NCBI GenBank assembly: GCA_030638405.1
Contig: DAOWER010000216.1
Location: forward strand, 1 to 5,717
DNA length: 5,717 bases
Source of the DNA: Candidatus Eiseniibacteriota bacterium
GTDB lineage: Bacteria > Joyebacterota > Joyebacteria > Joyebacterales > Joyebacteraceae
Direction: 5' to 3'
A program made the translations under genes and the position numbers. Positions 1 through 5,717 of this stretch are shown here, in pieces. The notes beneath the pieces are model-generated. The model saw only the letters and a list, made by a program, of their open reading frames with translations. It was not told the DNA's origin and did no database searches. Every line of letters begins with the position of its first letter. The first letter of the stretch is position 1.

Positions 1-1
1 G

Positions 2-961
2 AGAGCGAAGGTGCGCAGGATGCTTCTGGCCGAGCGATTCGACGTTCTCCACCTGCACGAGCCGCTCATGCCGACGCTGTGTCTCTCTGTTCTCGCCGAG
101 GCGGAGACGCCCATCGTGGGCACGTTCCACGCCAACAACGACGGCGCTTTCGGCTACAGGTCGTTCGGCTCGTTTCTCGAGAACTACCTCGGCAGGCTGG
201 ACGCCAGGATAGCCGTGTCCGCGGCGGCCATGCGCACGGTCGCGGGGCATTTCGGCGGCGACTACACCGTGATCCCGAACGGCGTGGACATCGACAGGTT
301 CTCGACCGCCACGCCCGCTTCCCCTCACGGCGACGGGACTTTCAACATCCTCTTCGTCGGGAGGCTGGAACCGCGCAAGGGCGCGAAGTTCCTGTTCAGG
401 GCGATGCCGCGCATCGTCAAGGAGGTCCCCGAGGCGCGGCTCGTCGTCGTGGGAAGCGGACCCCTGTCCGGCTACTACCGGTCGCACCTGCCGGACGATG
501 TTGCGGACCGCGTCGCCTTCGCCGGGCGCGTGTCCGACGAGGCTCTCGCGAGCTACTACGCGGGCGCCGACGTGTTCTGCTCGCCCGCGACGGGCGGGGA
601 GAGCTTCGGGATAGTGCTGATCGAGGCGATGGCGGCCGGCGCGGCGGTGGTCGCGTCGGACATCGCGGGCTACCGGGACGTGGTGAGCGACGGAGCGACC
701 GGCCTTCTGGTGCGCCGCGGTGATCCGGACTCCATAGCCGCGGCCATCGTCAGGCTGGCCCGCGACCGCGGGCTCAAACAGCGCCTGATCGAATCAGCCA
801 GGAGCGAAGTGCGTCGATACTCCTGGGATCGGGTTACCAGACAGATCCTCGACGTGTACGAGTCCGCGTTGGACCGCAGGGCGGCGGGCGCCGATGAAGG
901 CGGTGAACCTGTCGTCGAAACTGTGAAGAGCGAGGAAGGAGTCGAAATCGGGATGACTTGA
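2..961 (+). CDS. GT4 family glycosyltransferase, PimA-like (5' end cut by window)
   Basis: GT-B fold glycosyltransferase that probably transfers a sugar from a nucleotide donor to a lipid or cell-envelope acceptor at the cytoplasmic face of the membrane. The frame is open to the left edge, so the GTG at 11 is unlikely to be the start; compared with PimA (about 386 aa) roughly 85-90 N-terminal residues are missing. Numbering from that GTG, visible motifs are FDVLHLHEP (10-18), GTFHANN (37-43, with the His matching the PimA catalytic His), IPNGVD (88-93), VGRLEPRKG (116-124, donor phosphate-binding Arg and Lys), and GGESFGIVLIEAMAAG (195-210) with the conserved Glu of the EX7E-type donor site. 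The last ~30 residues form an acidic, low-complexity tail. The overall match to PimA is strong, but acceptor specificity cannot be read from sequence, and a different glycolipid or polysaccharide product is equally possible. A 172-base gap with hairpins separates it from the next gene, so co-transcription is uncertain. Confidence 0.9.
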   Translation, partial: RAKVRRMLLAERFDVLHLHEPLMPTLCLSVLAEAETPIVGTFHANNDGAFGYRSFGSFLENYLGRLDARIAVSAAAMRTVAGHFGGDYTVIPNGVDIDRFSTATPASPHGDGTFNILFVGRLEPRKGAKFLFRAMPRIVKEVPEARLVVVGSGPLSGYYRSHLPDDVADRVAFAGRVSDEALASYYAGADVFCSPATGGESFGIVLIEAMAAGAAVVASDIAGYRDVVSDGATGLLVRRGDPDSIAAAIVRLARDRGLKQRLIESARSEVRRYSWDRVTRQILDVYESALDRRAAGADEGGEPVVETVKSEEGVEIGMT

Positions 962-999
962 TCGCGACGATGTCCCTGAGCAAGGGAGTGCGGAGGAAA

Positions 1000-1016
1000 G
1001 GACTCGCAGAGAGTCC
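1000..1016 (+). repeat. Short hairpin downstream of the glycosyltransferase gene
   Basis: Perfect 6-bp inverted repeat GGACTC-GCAGA-GAGTCC, starting 39 bases after the glycosyltransferase stop. It has no following T-run, so it is not a standard intrinsic terminator. It could protect the 3' end of the mRNA or belong to a larger leader structure together with the repeat at 1026-1072. Confidence 0.45.
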
Positions 1017-1025
1017 GGCCGGCTT

Positions 1026-1072
1026 GGTACTCCGGATACAACGTTGGCTCTGCGGGGCCGCATCCGAGTACC
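1026..1072 (+). repeat. Interrupted inverted repeat in the leader of the XRE-cupin gene
   Basis: Arms GGTACTCCGGAT (1026-1037) and ATCCGAGTACC (1062-1072) are reverse complements over 11 pairs with one bulged C. The 24-base interior can itself form a short stem (TGGC at 1045-1048 with GCCG at 1057-1060, one wobble pair). The element ends 61 bases before the regulator's start codon. It could be an operator, a structured 5' leader or part of a terminator; no T-run follows. I do not recognise it as a known riboswitch class. Confidence 0.5.
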
Positions 1073-1117
1073 CATCTCGCACAGGGGGGCGGTTGGGGTC
1101 GTATCGGGTTGCTGGGC

Positions 1118-1125
1118 AAAGGAGG
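1118..1125 (+). promoter_or_regulatory. Strong Shine-Dalgarno of the XRE-cupin gene
   Basis: AAAGGAGG lies 8 bases before the ATG at 1134. It is a near-perfect anti-16S match and fixes the start. No convincing -35/-10 promoter pair could be read in the gap upstream. Confidence 0.85.
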
Positions 1126-1133
1126 GATGAACC

Positions 1134-1703
1134 ATGCTGGACAAAGCGGAACTCGGCAGAAGAGTGAAGCTCGAGCGTCTGGCCAAGAGCATGACTCTCA
1201 AGCAAGTGGCGGACTCCTCGGGCATGTCGCCCACGCATATCTCGGAGATCGAGCGCGGCAGGACCTCGCCGACCGTCGGCGCGCTTCTTCGGATAGCCCG
1301 GGCGCTCGGCAAGTCCGCGACCTACTTCGTCGAGGACGATGAGCTGCCTACCGTGTCGGTCGTGCGCCGGCACGAGCGCCCGCAGCGGGCGATATTGGAC
1401 GGTGACAGAAGTGTCGCCGACGTTGACTTCCTCACGAAGGGCATCCCAGCGGGGCGGCTGCGCGTCGTCCAGTTTCAGAATCTGTCCGGGGGAGAGGTCA
1501 CGGGTCCGGTACATCAGGGCGAGGAGATCCTGCTGGTCATGGCGGGGAAGGTGCGTGTCACCGTCGGGAGCGAGGACTTCGAGCTCTCGGAGGGCGACTG
1601 CATCCAGTTCAAGGGCACCATGCCGCACAAGTTCGTAAGCATAGGCGACGAGCGACCGCAGGCATTCTGGATCACGGCGTCCGAGGGACTGCTGTCGCCA
1701 TAG
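1134..1703 (+). CDS. XRE family transcriptional regulator with C-terminal cupin domain
   Basis: Cytoplasmic DNA-binding regulator of 189 aa, the usual size for the XRE-cupin (HTH_3 plus Cupin_2) class. Residues about 7-62 form the helix-turn-helix: the MTLKQVADSSGMSPTHISEIERG stretch (20-42) includes the turn and recognition helix, followed by the typical SPTVGALLRIARALG helix (45-59). A short linker (about 63-105) leads to the cupin barrel (about 108-180). Cupin motif 1 reads PVHQGEE then MAG (125-138), and motif 2 reads GDCIQFKGTMPHKF (154-167). Candidate metal or ligand residues are His127, Glu131 and His165; the first His of the usual HxH is Pro125. Relatives regulate small-molecule metabolism, efflux or stress genes, with the cupin sensing a ligand; the ligand here is unknown. 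It lies 89 bases upstream of the DUF3160 gene on the same strand. Autoregulation through the inverted repeat at 1026-1072 is possible but only inferred. Confidence 0.93.
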   Translation: MLDKAELGRRVKLERLAKSMTLKQVADSSGMSPTHISEIERGRTSPTVGALLRIARALGKSATYFVEDDELPTVSVVRRHERPQRAILDGDRSVADVDFLTKGIPAGRLRVVQFQNLSGGEVTGPVHQGEEILLVMAGKVRVTVGSEDFELSEGDCIQFKGTMPHKFVSIGDERPQAFWITASEGLLSP

Positions 1704-1736
1704 CCGGAAGATCGAGACCGAAACTGCCCGGAGCGT

Positions 1737-1755
1737 GGGCGGGCGGCTCCCGCCC
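1737..1755 (+). repeat. GC-rich hairpin between the regulator and DUF3160 genes
   Basis: Perfect 7-bp inverted repeat GGGCGGG-CGGCT-CCCGCCC, starting 33 bases after the regulator stop and ending 37 bases before the DUF3160 start. All seven pairs are G-C, so it would be very stable as RNA. No T-run follows, so classical intrinsic termination is not supported. Partial attenuation between the genes or mRNA 3'-end stabilisation is possible. Confidence 0.6.
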
Positions 1756-1776
1756 GGCCCGCACCGGTGGAACTTC

Positions 1777-1785
1777 GGAAGGGGG
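1777..1785 (+). promoter_or_regulatory. Ribosome binding site selecting the GTG start of the DUF3160 gene
   Basis: The purine run GGAAGGGGG lies 7 bases before GTG at 1793. It supports GTG as the start, which also yields a complete signal peptide. Confidence 0.6.
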
Positions 1786-1792
1786 TCAGAGC

Positions 1793-3754
1793 GTGGTATC
1801 ACTTCGCAGGCCGCATTCACGGCCGCACGCAAAGGTCTGCCTGGCGGTTGTTCTCCTTGTTGCCCTGATCCCGACGGCGTCCGCGGCTCAGGACCCCGGC
1901 ATCGATGAACTCGGTCTGACCGCCGAGGCGCGCGGGCAGCTTTCCGAGCAGGGCTTCGTGGTAGTACCGGGTGAGAGGAGCGGGGACTTCCCGGAAGCAT
2001 ACGCCTCTCTCGCCGACCGCGGCCTACCCGTCTTCATCACGACTGACTCGGTCCTCCGCGTCACCGACCTTCTGATAGACAGGACTCTTCGGACCATCGA
2101 GGAAGTTTACCTCTACGGCAGACTGCAGCAGCTGTCGCGCGAGATGATACGGCTCCTCGAGGACGACTACCTGCGTTCGACCAACTCGATGGTCAAGGAC
2201 GCCGCTCGCCGTGATCTCGCCTTCTTCGGCGTCGGGCTGAGCCTGCTCGACGAGGACTACTTCCCGCACGAATCCGTCAGGGGACTCGTCGAGCGCGAGC
2301 TCGAGCTCATCGAGGCCGCGGACCGCCTGGTCATCTCACCGATAATGGGGCGGACCCCGCTCGACCAGGTCGTCGGCCCGGGTGAGGACTACACCCGCTA
2401 CGTGCCCACGGGCCACTACGCAGCAAGCGAGCGTCTCGGACGGTACTACCGCGCCCTCACCTGGTACAGCAGGATGGCGTTCGCCCTGCCCGAGAGGCCC
2501 GTCGAGGACTACACGCTGACGGTGCAGGCTCTGCTCGTCATCAGGGCTCTCGAGAGAGAGGCGGGGGAGTGGTTCGAGCTGTGGGAGCGCATCGCCTATC
2601 CGCTGACCTTCTACTACGGTGGAGCCGGGGATCCGACGGTCGCCGACTACATGGAGATGGCCGACGAGGTCTTCGGGCGCAAGTTCGAGCGTGACGCCGC
2701 CGCGAGCGAGTCGCTGCTCATCGTGTTCGTCGGCAGGGTTTCCGAGATGGCCCCCACTCACGTCCAGACGCACGAGCTGCGCGGCATGCGGTTTCTGCCG
2801 AGGGACTTCCCTCCTGCCACCAACTACTTCGGACTCCTGGCCGGCTCCGAGGACAGGCCGCTTCCGACCTCGCTCGACATCATGTCGCTCCTGGGGTCGA
2901 CCGCGGCACGCTCGCTTCTCGACGAGAACGATGTGTTCGACGACAGCGTGTATCGCCGGAGCTACGAATCTATCGAACGCGGCCTGGAGCCCCTGACGTA
3001 CGGGGACTGGACGCGCGACCTCTACTGGAGCTGGCTGTACTGCCTGTCGGCGCTCTCGCATCCACCTGCGGGCGGCGCTCCTGGGTTCGTCGCCAGCCCG
3101 GCGTGGGGCTTCAAGGAGCTGTCAACCGGAGGCGCCGCCTGGGCGAGCATCCGGTACCAGGCCGCGGACGCAGCGCTGTCCGGAAGGCCGCCCCGCGGGC
3201 CTTCCGTCGCCGCGGGAGTCCCCGTGCTCGTGGAGCCGTACCCGGCGCTGTACTCGCGCCTGCGGGAGCTTCTCGAGAATCTGAGGGACCGCCTGTGGGA
3301 GCACTACCTGCTCGACGACACCATCGACGATCACATATCGGAGCTCATCGACTTCCTGAGCCTGCTCGAGCAGGCTTCCAACGGGATTCTGGTCGACGGC
3401 AGCCCCGGCCCGCAGGGGGAAGCGCTCAGCGACTACGCGCGGATCCTCGGGCGTCTTGCCGGCCACGAGGCCACGCGGAGGGTCGGCGAACTTGGGTGCG
3501 TTCTGGTGTCGGACGTGGCATACGAGGACCTGGACACCGGCCGGATTCTGCAGAACGCGGTCGGCACTCCCGACATCATCTACGTCGTGGCGGATCTGGG
3601 CCAGGGCGAGACCGTCTACGCGGGCGCCGTCCATTCCTTCTTTGAGATGGAGCTAACGGACCGCGATGAGCTGGCTACCGTGGGATGGCCCACCGTCCTG
3701 AGGTCGTGTCCGGTCAGCCGTCCGTACTGGGTGGAGCGCTTCGTGGTGGAGTAG
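1793..3754 (+). CDS. Exported DUF3160 family protein, function unknown
   Basis: A 653-aa secreted or periplasmic protein. The N-terminus has a basic segment (Arg5 to Lys14), a hydrophobic core (about 15-27) and an Ala-Ser-Ala-Ala cleavage region (29-32). No lipobox Cys is present at the cleavage site, so it is not a predicted lipoprotein. The mature part matches DUF3160 as I know it: GLPVFITTDSVL (77-88); MRFLPRDF (332-339) followed by PTSLDIMSLLGS (around 358-369); AWASIRYQAADAAL (449-462), in the place of the family's SWTELRHD-like segment; VEPYPALY (480-487); SDVAYED (573-579, Asp574); and YAGAVHSFFEM near the C-terminus (609-619), corresponding to the family's RGavfsYYEF block. The DSVL motif is followed by RVTD where I remember two His residues in relatives. 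The mature protein has only three Cys (417, 569, 639) and is acidic and helix-rich. No enzymatic activity is established for the family. The preceding XRE-cupin gene may regulate it. Family assignment is from recalled motifs, not a search. Confidence 0.85.
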   Translation: MVSLRRPHSRPHAKVCLAVVLLVALIPTASAAQDPGIDELGLTAEARGQLSEQGFVVVPGERSGDFPEAYASLADRGLPVFITTDSVLRVTDLLIDRTLRTIEEVYLYGRLQQLSREMIRLLEDDYLRSTNSMVKDAARRDLAFFGVGLSLLDEDYFPHESVRGLVERELELIEAADRLVISPIMGRTPLDQVVGPGEDYTRYVPTGHYAASERLGRYYRALTWYSRMAFALPERPVEDYTLTVQALLVIRALEREAGEWFELWERIAYPLTFYYGGAGDPTVADYMEMADEVFGRKFERDAAASESLLIVFVGRVSEMAPTHVQTHELRGMRFLPRDFPPATNYFGLLAGSEDRPLPTSLDIMSLLGSTAARSLLDENDVFDDSVYRRSYESIERGLEPLTYGDWTRDLYWSWLYCLSALSHPPAGGAPGFVASPAWGFKELSTGGAAWASIRYQAADAALSGRPPRGPSVAAGVPVLVEPYPALYSRLRELLENLRDRLWEHYLLDDTIDDHISELIDFLSLLEQASNGILVDGSPGPQGEALSDYARILGRLAGHEATRRVGELGCVLVSDVAYEDLDTGRILQNAVGTPDIIYVVADLGQGETVYAGAVHSFFEMELTDRDELATVGWPTVLRSCPVSRPYWVERFVVE

Positions 3755-3769
3755 CGGAGCGGGATGCAG

Positions 3770-3791
3770 CTGAGTCGGGGCATCGAATCAG
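3770..3791. repeat. Weak hairpin in the convergent gap
   Basis: CTGA/TCAG (4 bp) and TCG/CGA (3 bp) pair around a G/A mismatch with a 6-base loop. It sits 15 bases after the DUF3160 stop, between converging genes. It might slow transcription from either side, but there is no T-run on either strand, so a terminator call is weak. Confidence 0.25.
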
Positions 3792-3815
3792 GGGCGGCCC
3801 GAGCGGCGTCCCAGC

Positions 3816-5045
3816 CTACTCATACCTGAACGCGGCGACCGCTGCGGCCGAAAACCCTACCGCGAATCCGATAAGGACCAGCACTTGAGGCATGACGCCG
3901 GCCAGTGAGTAGCCGCGGCTCATCAGATTGTGCATCGCGTCCATCGCCCAGCCGGTCGGTATGAGATGTCCGACCGTCTGGTAGGCCTCGGGCGTGATCT
4001 CGAGCGGCCACCAGAGCCCGCCGAGCGCGCACATCGTGAGCGAGAGGACCAGCGAGAGGGTCTCGGCCCTCCTGGAGCTCCTCGACAGGCTTCCGATCAG
4101 AACCGACAGCCCCGCGACGGCCGCGACGTACGCCGCGCCCACGACCGCGAGCGCCAGCATGCTGTCGCCCCAATCGACGCTGAACGCGAGCGCGCCGAAC
4201 CCGATGAGAAACCAGAGCTGCAGCGTTCCCACGACGAAGCGCCACGCGAGGTTCGCGATGACTATCTCGCTCCTGCGCACCGGGGCGGTGAGGAGTCTGG
4301 ACAGCGTCTTCTCCCGCCTCTCCGTCACCAGCATGGACGAGAGCATCAGCCCGTTCAGAAGGATGAACATCAAGGCCATCGCCGGCGACGAGTGCTGGAA
4401 GCCCATGTCCGGCACCTCCGACCGCGCGGATCGTCCCAGTTTCTCGACTGCGACCGTCATCGACGGCCTCTCGAGTTCCTCAGAGACGAACGCCCGGATC
4501 GCCTGAGCAAGCTCGAACTCCTTCTTCGCCGACGGTGTTCCCCGGACGGCCTCGTGCGCGTCCACGATGGCCCGCCCCGCCAACTCCTCCGCGTTGAGCT
4601 TCGCAATGGCTCTCTCGACGGCCTGGCGCGTGACAAGCGGGTTCATCCGCTCTGGGTTCCTGTGGAACGTGAGTTCTACGGGGTCCTGCGCGGTCAGCTT
4701 CTCGCTGTAGTCGCGCGGAATAACGAGGGCCGCGGACCTGTCGCCGTCCTCGATCAGGAGCCGGGCATCCTCGCGCGCCTTCTCACCCTCGAGCATCAGG
4801 AGGTCGATCTCGTCGGACCGCAGAATCGCTTCGAGCAGCTCCTCACCCCGACTGCCCTCGTCCATGTTCGCGACCGTCAGGGCGTACCTCACGGGCGCAT
4901 CGTCAGGAGCCCCGCCCGAGAAAGCGATGCCTGCCACGAACGTGAAGACGATGGGCATTGCGAGCAGCCAGAAGAGCGCTGACCGGTCCGAAAGAAGCAG
5001 CCGCACGTTCATTGCCGCTATGGAGTAGGCCTTCTTCACGGGCAT
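3816..5045 (-). CDS. ABC-2 type transporter permease, full length
   Basis: Inner-membrane permease subunit of 409 aa, typical of the ABC2_membrane_3 (YhhJ/YbhS-like) class of drug, lipid or sodium exporters. Layout: short cytoplasmic start; TM1 (about 23-43); a large extracytoplasmic domain (about 44-218) with charged, helix-rich sequence; then five further membrane segments at about 221-240, 262-290, 294-317, 327-347 and 380-405. After TM2 comes the family signature TERREKTLSRLLTAPV (241-256), corresponding to the usual EREKGTLERLL coupling segment but one residue shorter because the Gly is absent. A WWPLEITPEAYQ motif (345-356) before the last TM is also typical. The start is ATG at 5045, 7 bases after the stop of the upstream permease gene, indicating translational coupling. 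It is probably the partner of that permease; the ATPase is not in the window. Substrate cannot be inferred. Confidence 0.92.
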   Translation of the reverse strand: MPVKKAYSIAAMNVRLLLSDRSALFWLLAMPIVFTFVAGIAFSGGAPDDAPVRYALTVANMDEGSRGEELLEAILRSDEIDLLMLEGEKAREDARLLIEDGDRSAALVIPRDYSEKLTAQDPVELTFHRNPERMNPLVTRQAVERAIAKLNAEELAGRAIVDAHEAVRGTPSAKKEFELAQAIRAFVSEELERPSMTVAVEKLGRSARSEVPDMGFQHSSPAMALMFILLNGLMLSSMLVTERREKTLSRLLTAPVRRSEIVIANLAWRFVVGTLQLWFLIGFGALAFSVDWGDSMLALAVVGAAYVAAVAGLSVLIGSLSRSSRRAETLSLVLSLTMCALGGLWWPLEITPEAYQTVGHLIPTGWAMDAMHNLMSRGYSLAGVMPQVLVLIGFAVGFSAAAVAAFRYE

Positions 5046-5055
5046 CCTTCCCTCA
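5046..5055 (-). promoter_or_regulatory. Coupled stop/Shine-Dalgarno between the two permease genes
   Basis: On the minus strand the sequence reads TGAGGGAAGG directly before ATG. The TGA stop of the upstream permease supplies part of the GAGGG purine run, 4 bases from the start. Termination and reinitiation are therefore likely to be coupled, which would help keep the two subunits in balance. Confidence 0.6.
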
Positions 5056-5717
5056 GACCCGCCGTCTGGACAGCAGAAGCACGGCCACCACGATGAACAC
5101 GGCCGACATGGCCGAGATGATGGCGATTTCCTGCGTGATGCCGGCCAGGCCAGCGTCGTCGAAGATCAGCTTCTTGAACCCACCGTGGGCCCAGTAGTTG
5201 AACGTGAAGCGCCCGAATCGCTGGAAGGCCTCGGGCGCCTGCTCTATCGGCCACATGCTGCCGCCAAGAAGAGACATCACGAGGATGAACGCGGTCCCCA
5301 CGTTGTCGGTCTGCCTGCCGGTGCGGGCCGCCGCGGCGATGAGCATCGCGAGCGACGTCGCGCCGGCCGCAGTGACGAGCGCCATGATGATCGTGGCGCC
5401 CGGGTGGCTCCCCCATTCGATGCCGAAGATGAGACTTCCGAGCGCGATCAGCGTGAGGATCTGGAGCGCGGCGAGTACGTAGGAACCGAGCATCTTGCCC
5501 GCGATGATCGAGGTCTTCGAGAGCGGCGCGGCCATCAGGCGCTCGTACGTGCCGGACTCGCGCTCCTCGTGAATCGTCTTGGCGCTGGTCAGCATCGTGA
5601 ACAGCAGGAAGAGCACCGCGAAGCCCGGGGCGAAGTACGCGTGGATGTCGAAGTCGACCGTCTCCGTGTCGGTGGCGTCGAGAGACACCGGGGGCTCCGT
5701 CCACGCGTCACGCATCC
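5053..5717 (-). CDS. ABC-2 type transporter permease, 5' end beyond the window
   Basis: C-terminal half of a second ABC-2 permease. The frame is open to the right edge; the ATG at 5715 is almost certainly internal, because TM1 and most of the extracytoplasmic domain are missing compared with its 409-aa neighbour. Numbering from that Met, visible parts are the end of the extracytoplasmic domain (1-27), TM2 (about 28-45), the signature EERESGTYERLMAAPL (50-65) with the canonical Gly, then TM segments at about 70-95, 103-127, 138-158 and 195-215, ending in SRRRV. The GSMWPIEQAPEAFQRFG stretch parallels the neighbour's WWPLEITPEAYQTVG, so the two are paralogues. They most likely form a heterodimeric membrane channel with an ATPase encoded upstream, off the right edge. 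Substrate is unknown; multidrug or lipid export is the commonest role of such pairs. Confidence 0.9.
   Translation of the reverse strand, partial: MRDAWTEPPVSLDATDTETVDFDIHAYFAPGFAVLFLLFTMLTSAKTIHEERESGTYERLMAAPLSKTSIIAGKMLGSYVLAALQILTLIALGSLIFGIEWGSHPGATIIMALVTAAGATSLAMLIAAAARTGRQTDNVGTAFILVMSLLGGSMWPIEQAPEAFQRFGRFTFNYWAHGGFKKLIFDDAGLAGITQEIAIISAMSAVFIVVAVLLLSRRRV

Noticed and set aside
991..1022. GAGGAAAG followed by GAGTCCGGCC, superficially like the 5' conserved region of RNase P RNA
   Set aside because: The rest of the RNase P core is absent and the gap is far too short for it.
1015..1022. CCGGCCGG palindrome as an operator
   Set aside because: Eight-base GC palindromes are expected by chance in sequence of this composition.
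958..1167. Small plus-strand open frame (69 codons) starting at TTG over the glycosyltransferase stop
   Set aside because: No ribosome binding site at a sensible distance, no recognisable product, covers the hairpins and the regulator's own Shine-Dalgarno and start.
834..2000. Long minus-strand open frame (388 codons) opposite the regulator and the start of the DUF3160 gene
   Set aside because: Pro/Arg-rich low-complexity translation with no recognisable domain, lying antisense to the well-supported XRE-cupin gene; typical of high-GC shadow frames.
2336..3061. Minus-strand open frame of 241 codons inside the DUF3160 gene
   Set aside because: No family motif; antisense to conserved DUF3160 blocks.
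3930..4982. Plus-strand open frame of 350 codons over the permease gene
   Set aside because: Translation is rich in Arg, Glu and His with no hydrophobic or domain pattern; antisense to a clear membrane protein.

Overview
The window is high in G+C, with codon third positions mostly G or C and frequent AGG arginine codons. It holds five protein-coding genes, two of them cut by the window edges. No rRNA, tRNA, CRISPR array or insertion sequence is visible. Gene types fit a free-living high-GC bacterium. A PimA-like glycosyltransferase could point to Actinobacteria, but GT4 enzymes of this kind and DUF3160 proteins also occur in deep uncultured lineages, so the phylum is left open.

Left part, plus strand: the C-terminal ~320 codons of a GT4 glycosyltransferase resembling phosphatidylinositol mannosyltransferase PimA (2-961). 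A 172-base gap follows, containing two inverted repeats that can form RNA hairpins. Next is a small XRE-cupin transcription regulator (1134-1703) with a near-perfect Shine-Dalgarno. After 89 bases containing a strong GC hairpin comes a 653-residue exported protein of the DUF3160 family (1793-3754), whose function is unknown. The regulator may control itself or the DUF3160 gene; this is inferred from proximity only.

Right part, minus strand: two tandem ABC-2-type permease genes (5717-5053, entering from the right edge, then 5045-3816), 7 bases apart. The two proteins are visibly paralogous and probably form the two membrane halves of one ABC exporter or drug/lipid efflux pump. The ATPase is not in the window and would be expected upstream of the pair, beyond the right edge. 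This operon converges on the DUF3160 gene with a 61-base gap and no classical T-tract terminator.

The least explained elements are the DUF3160 protein, which seems to lack the paired histidines I remember near the N-terminus of that family, and the structured leader upstream of the regulator. Nothing here amounts to a demonstrably new system.
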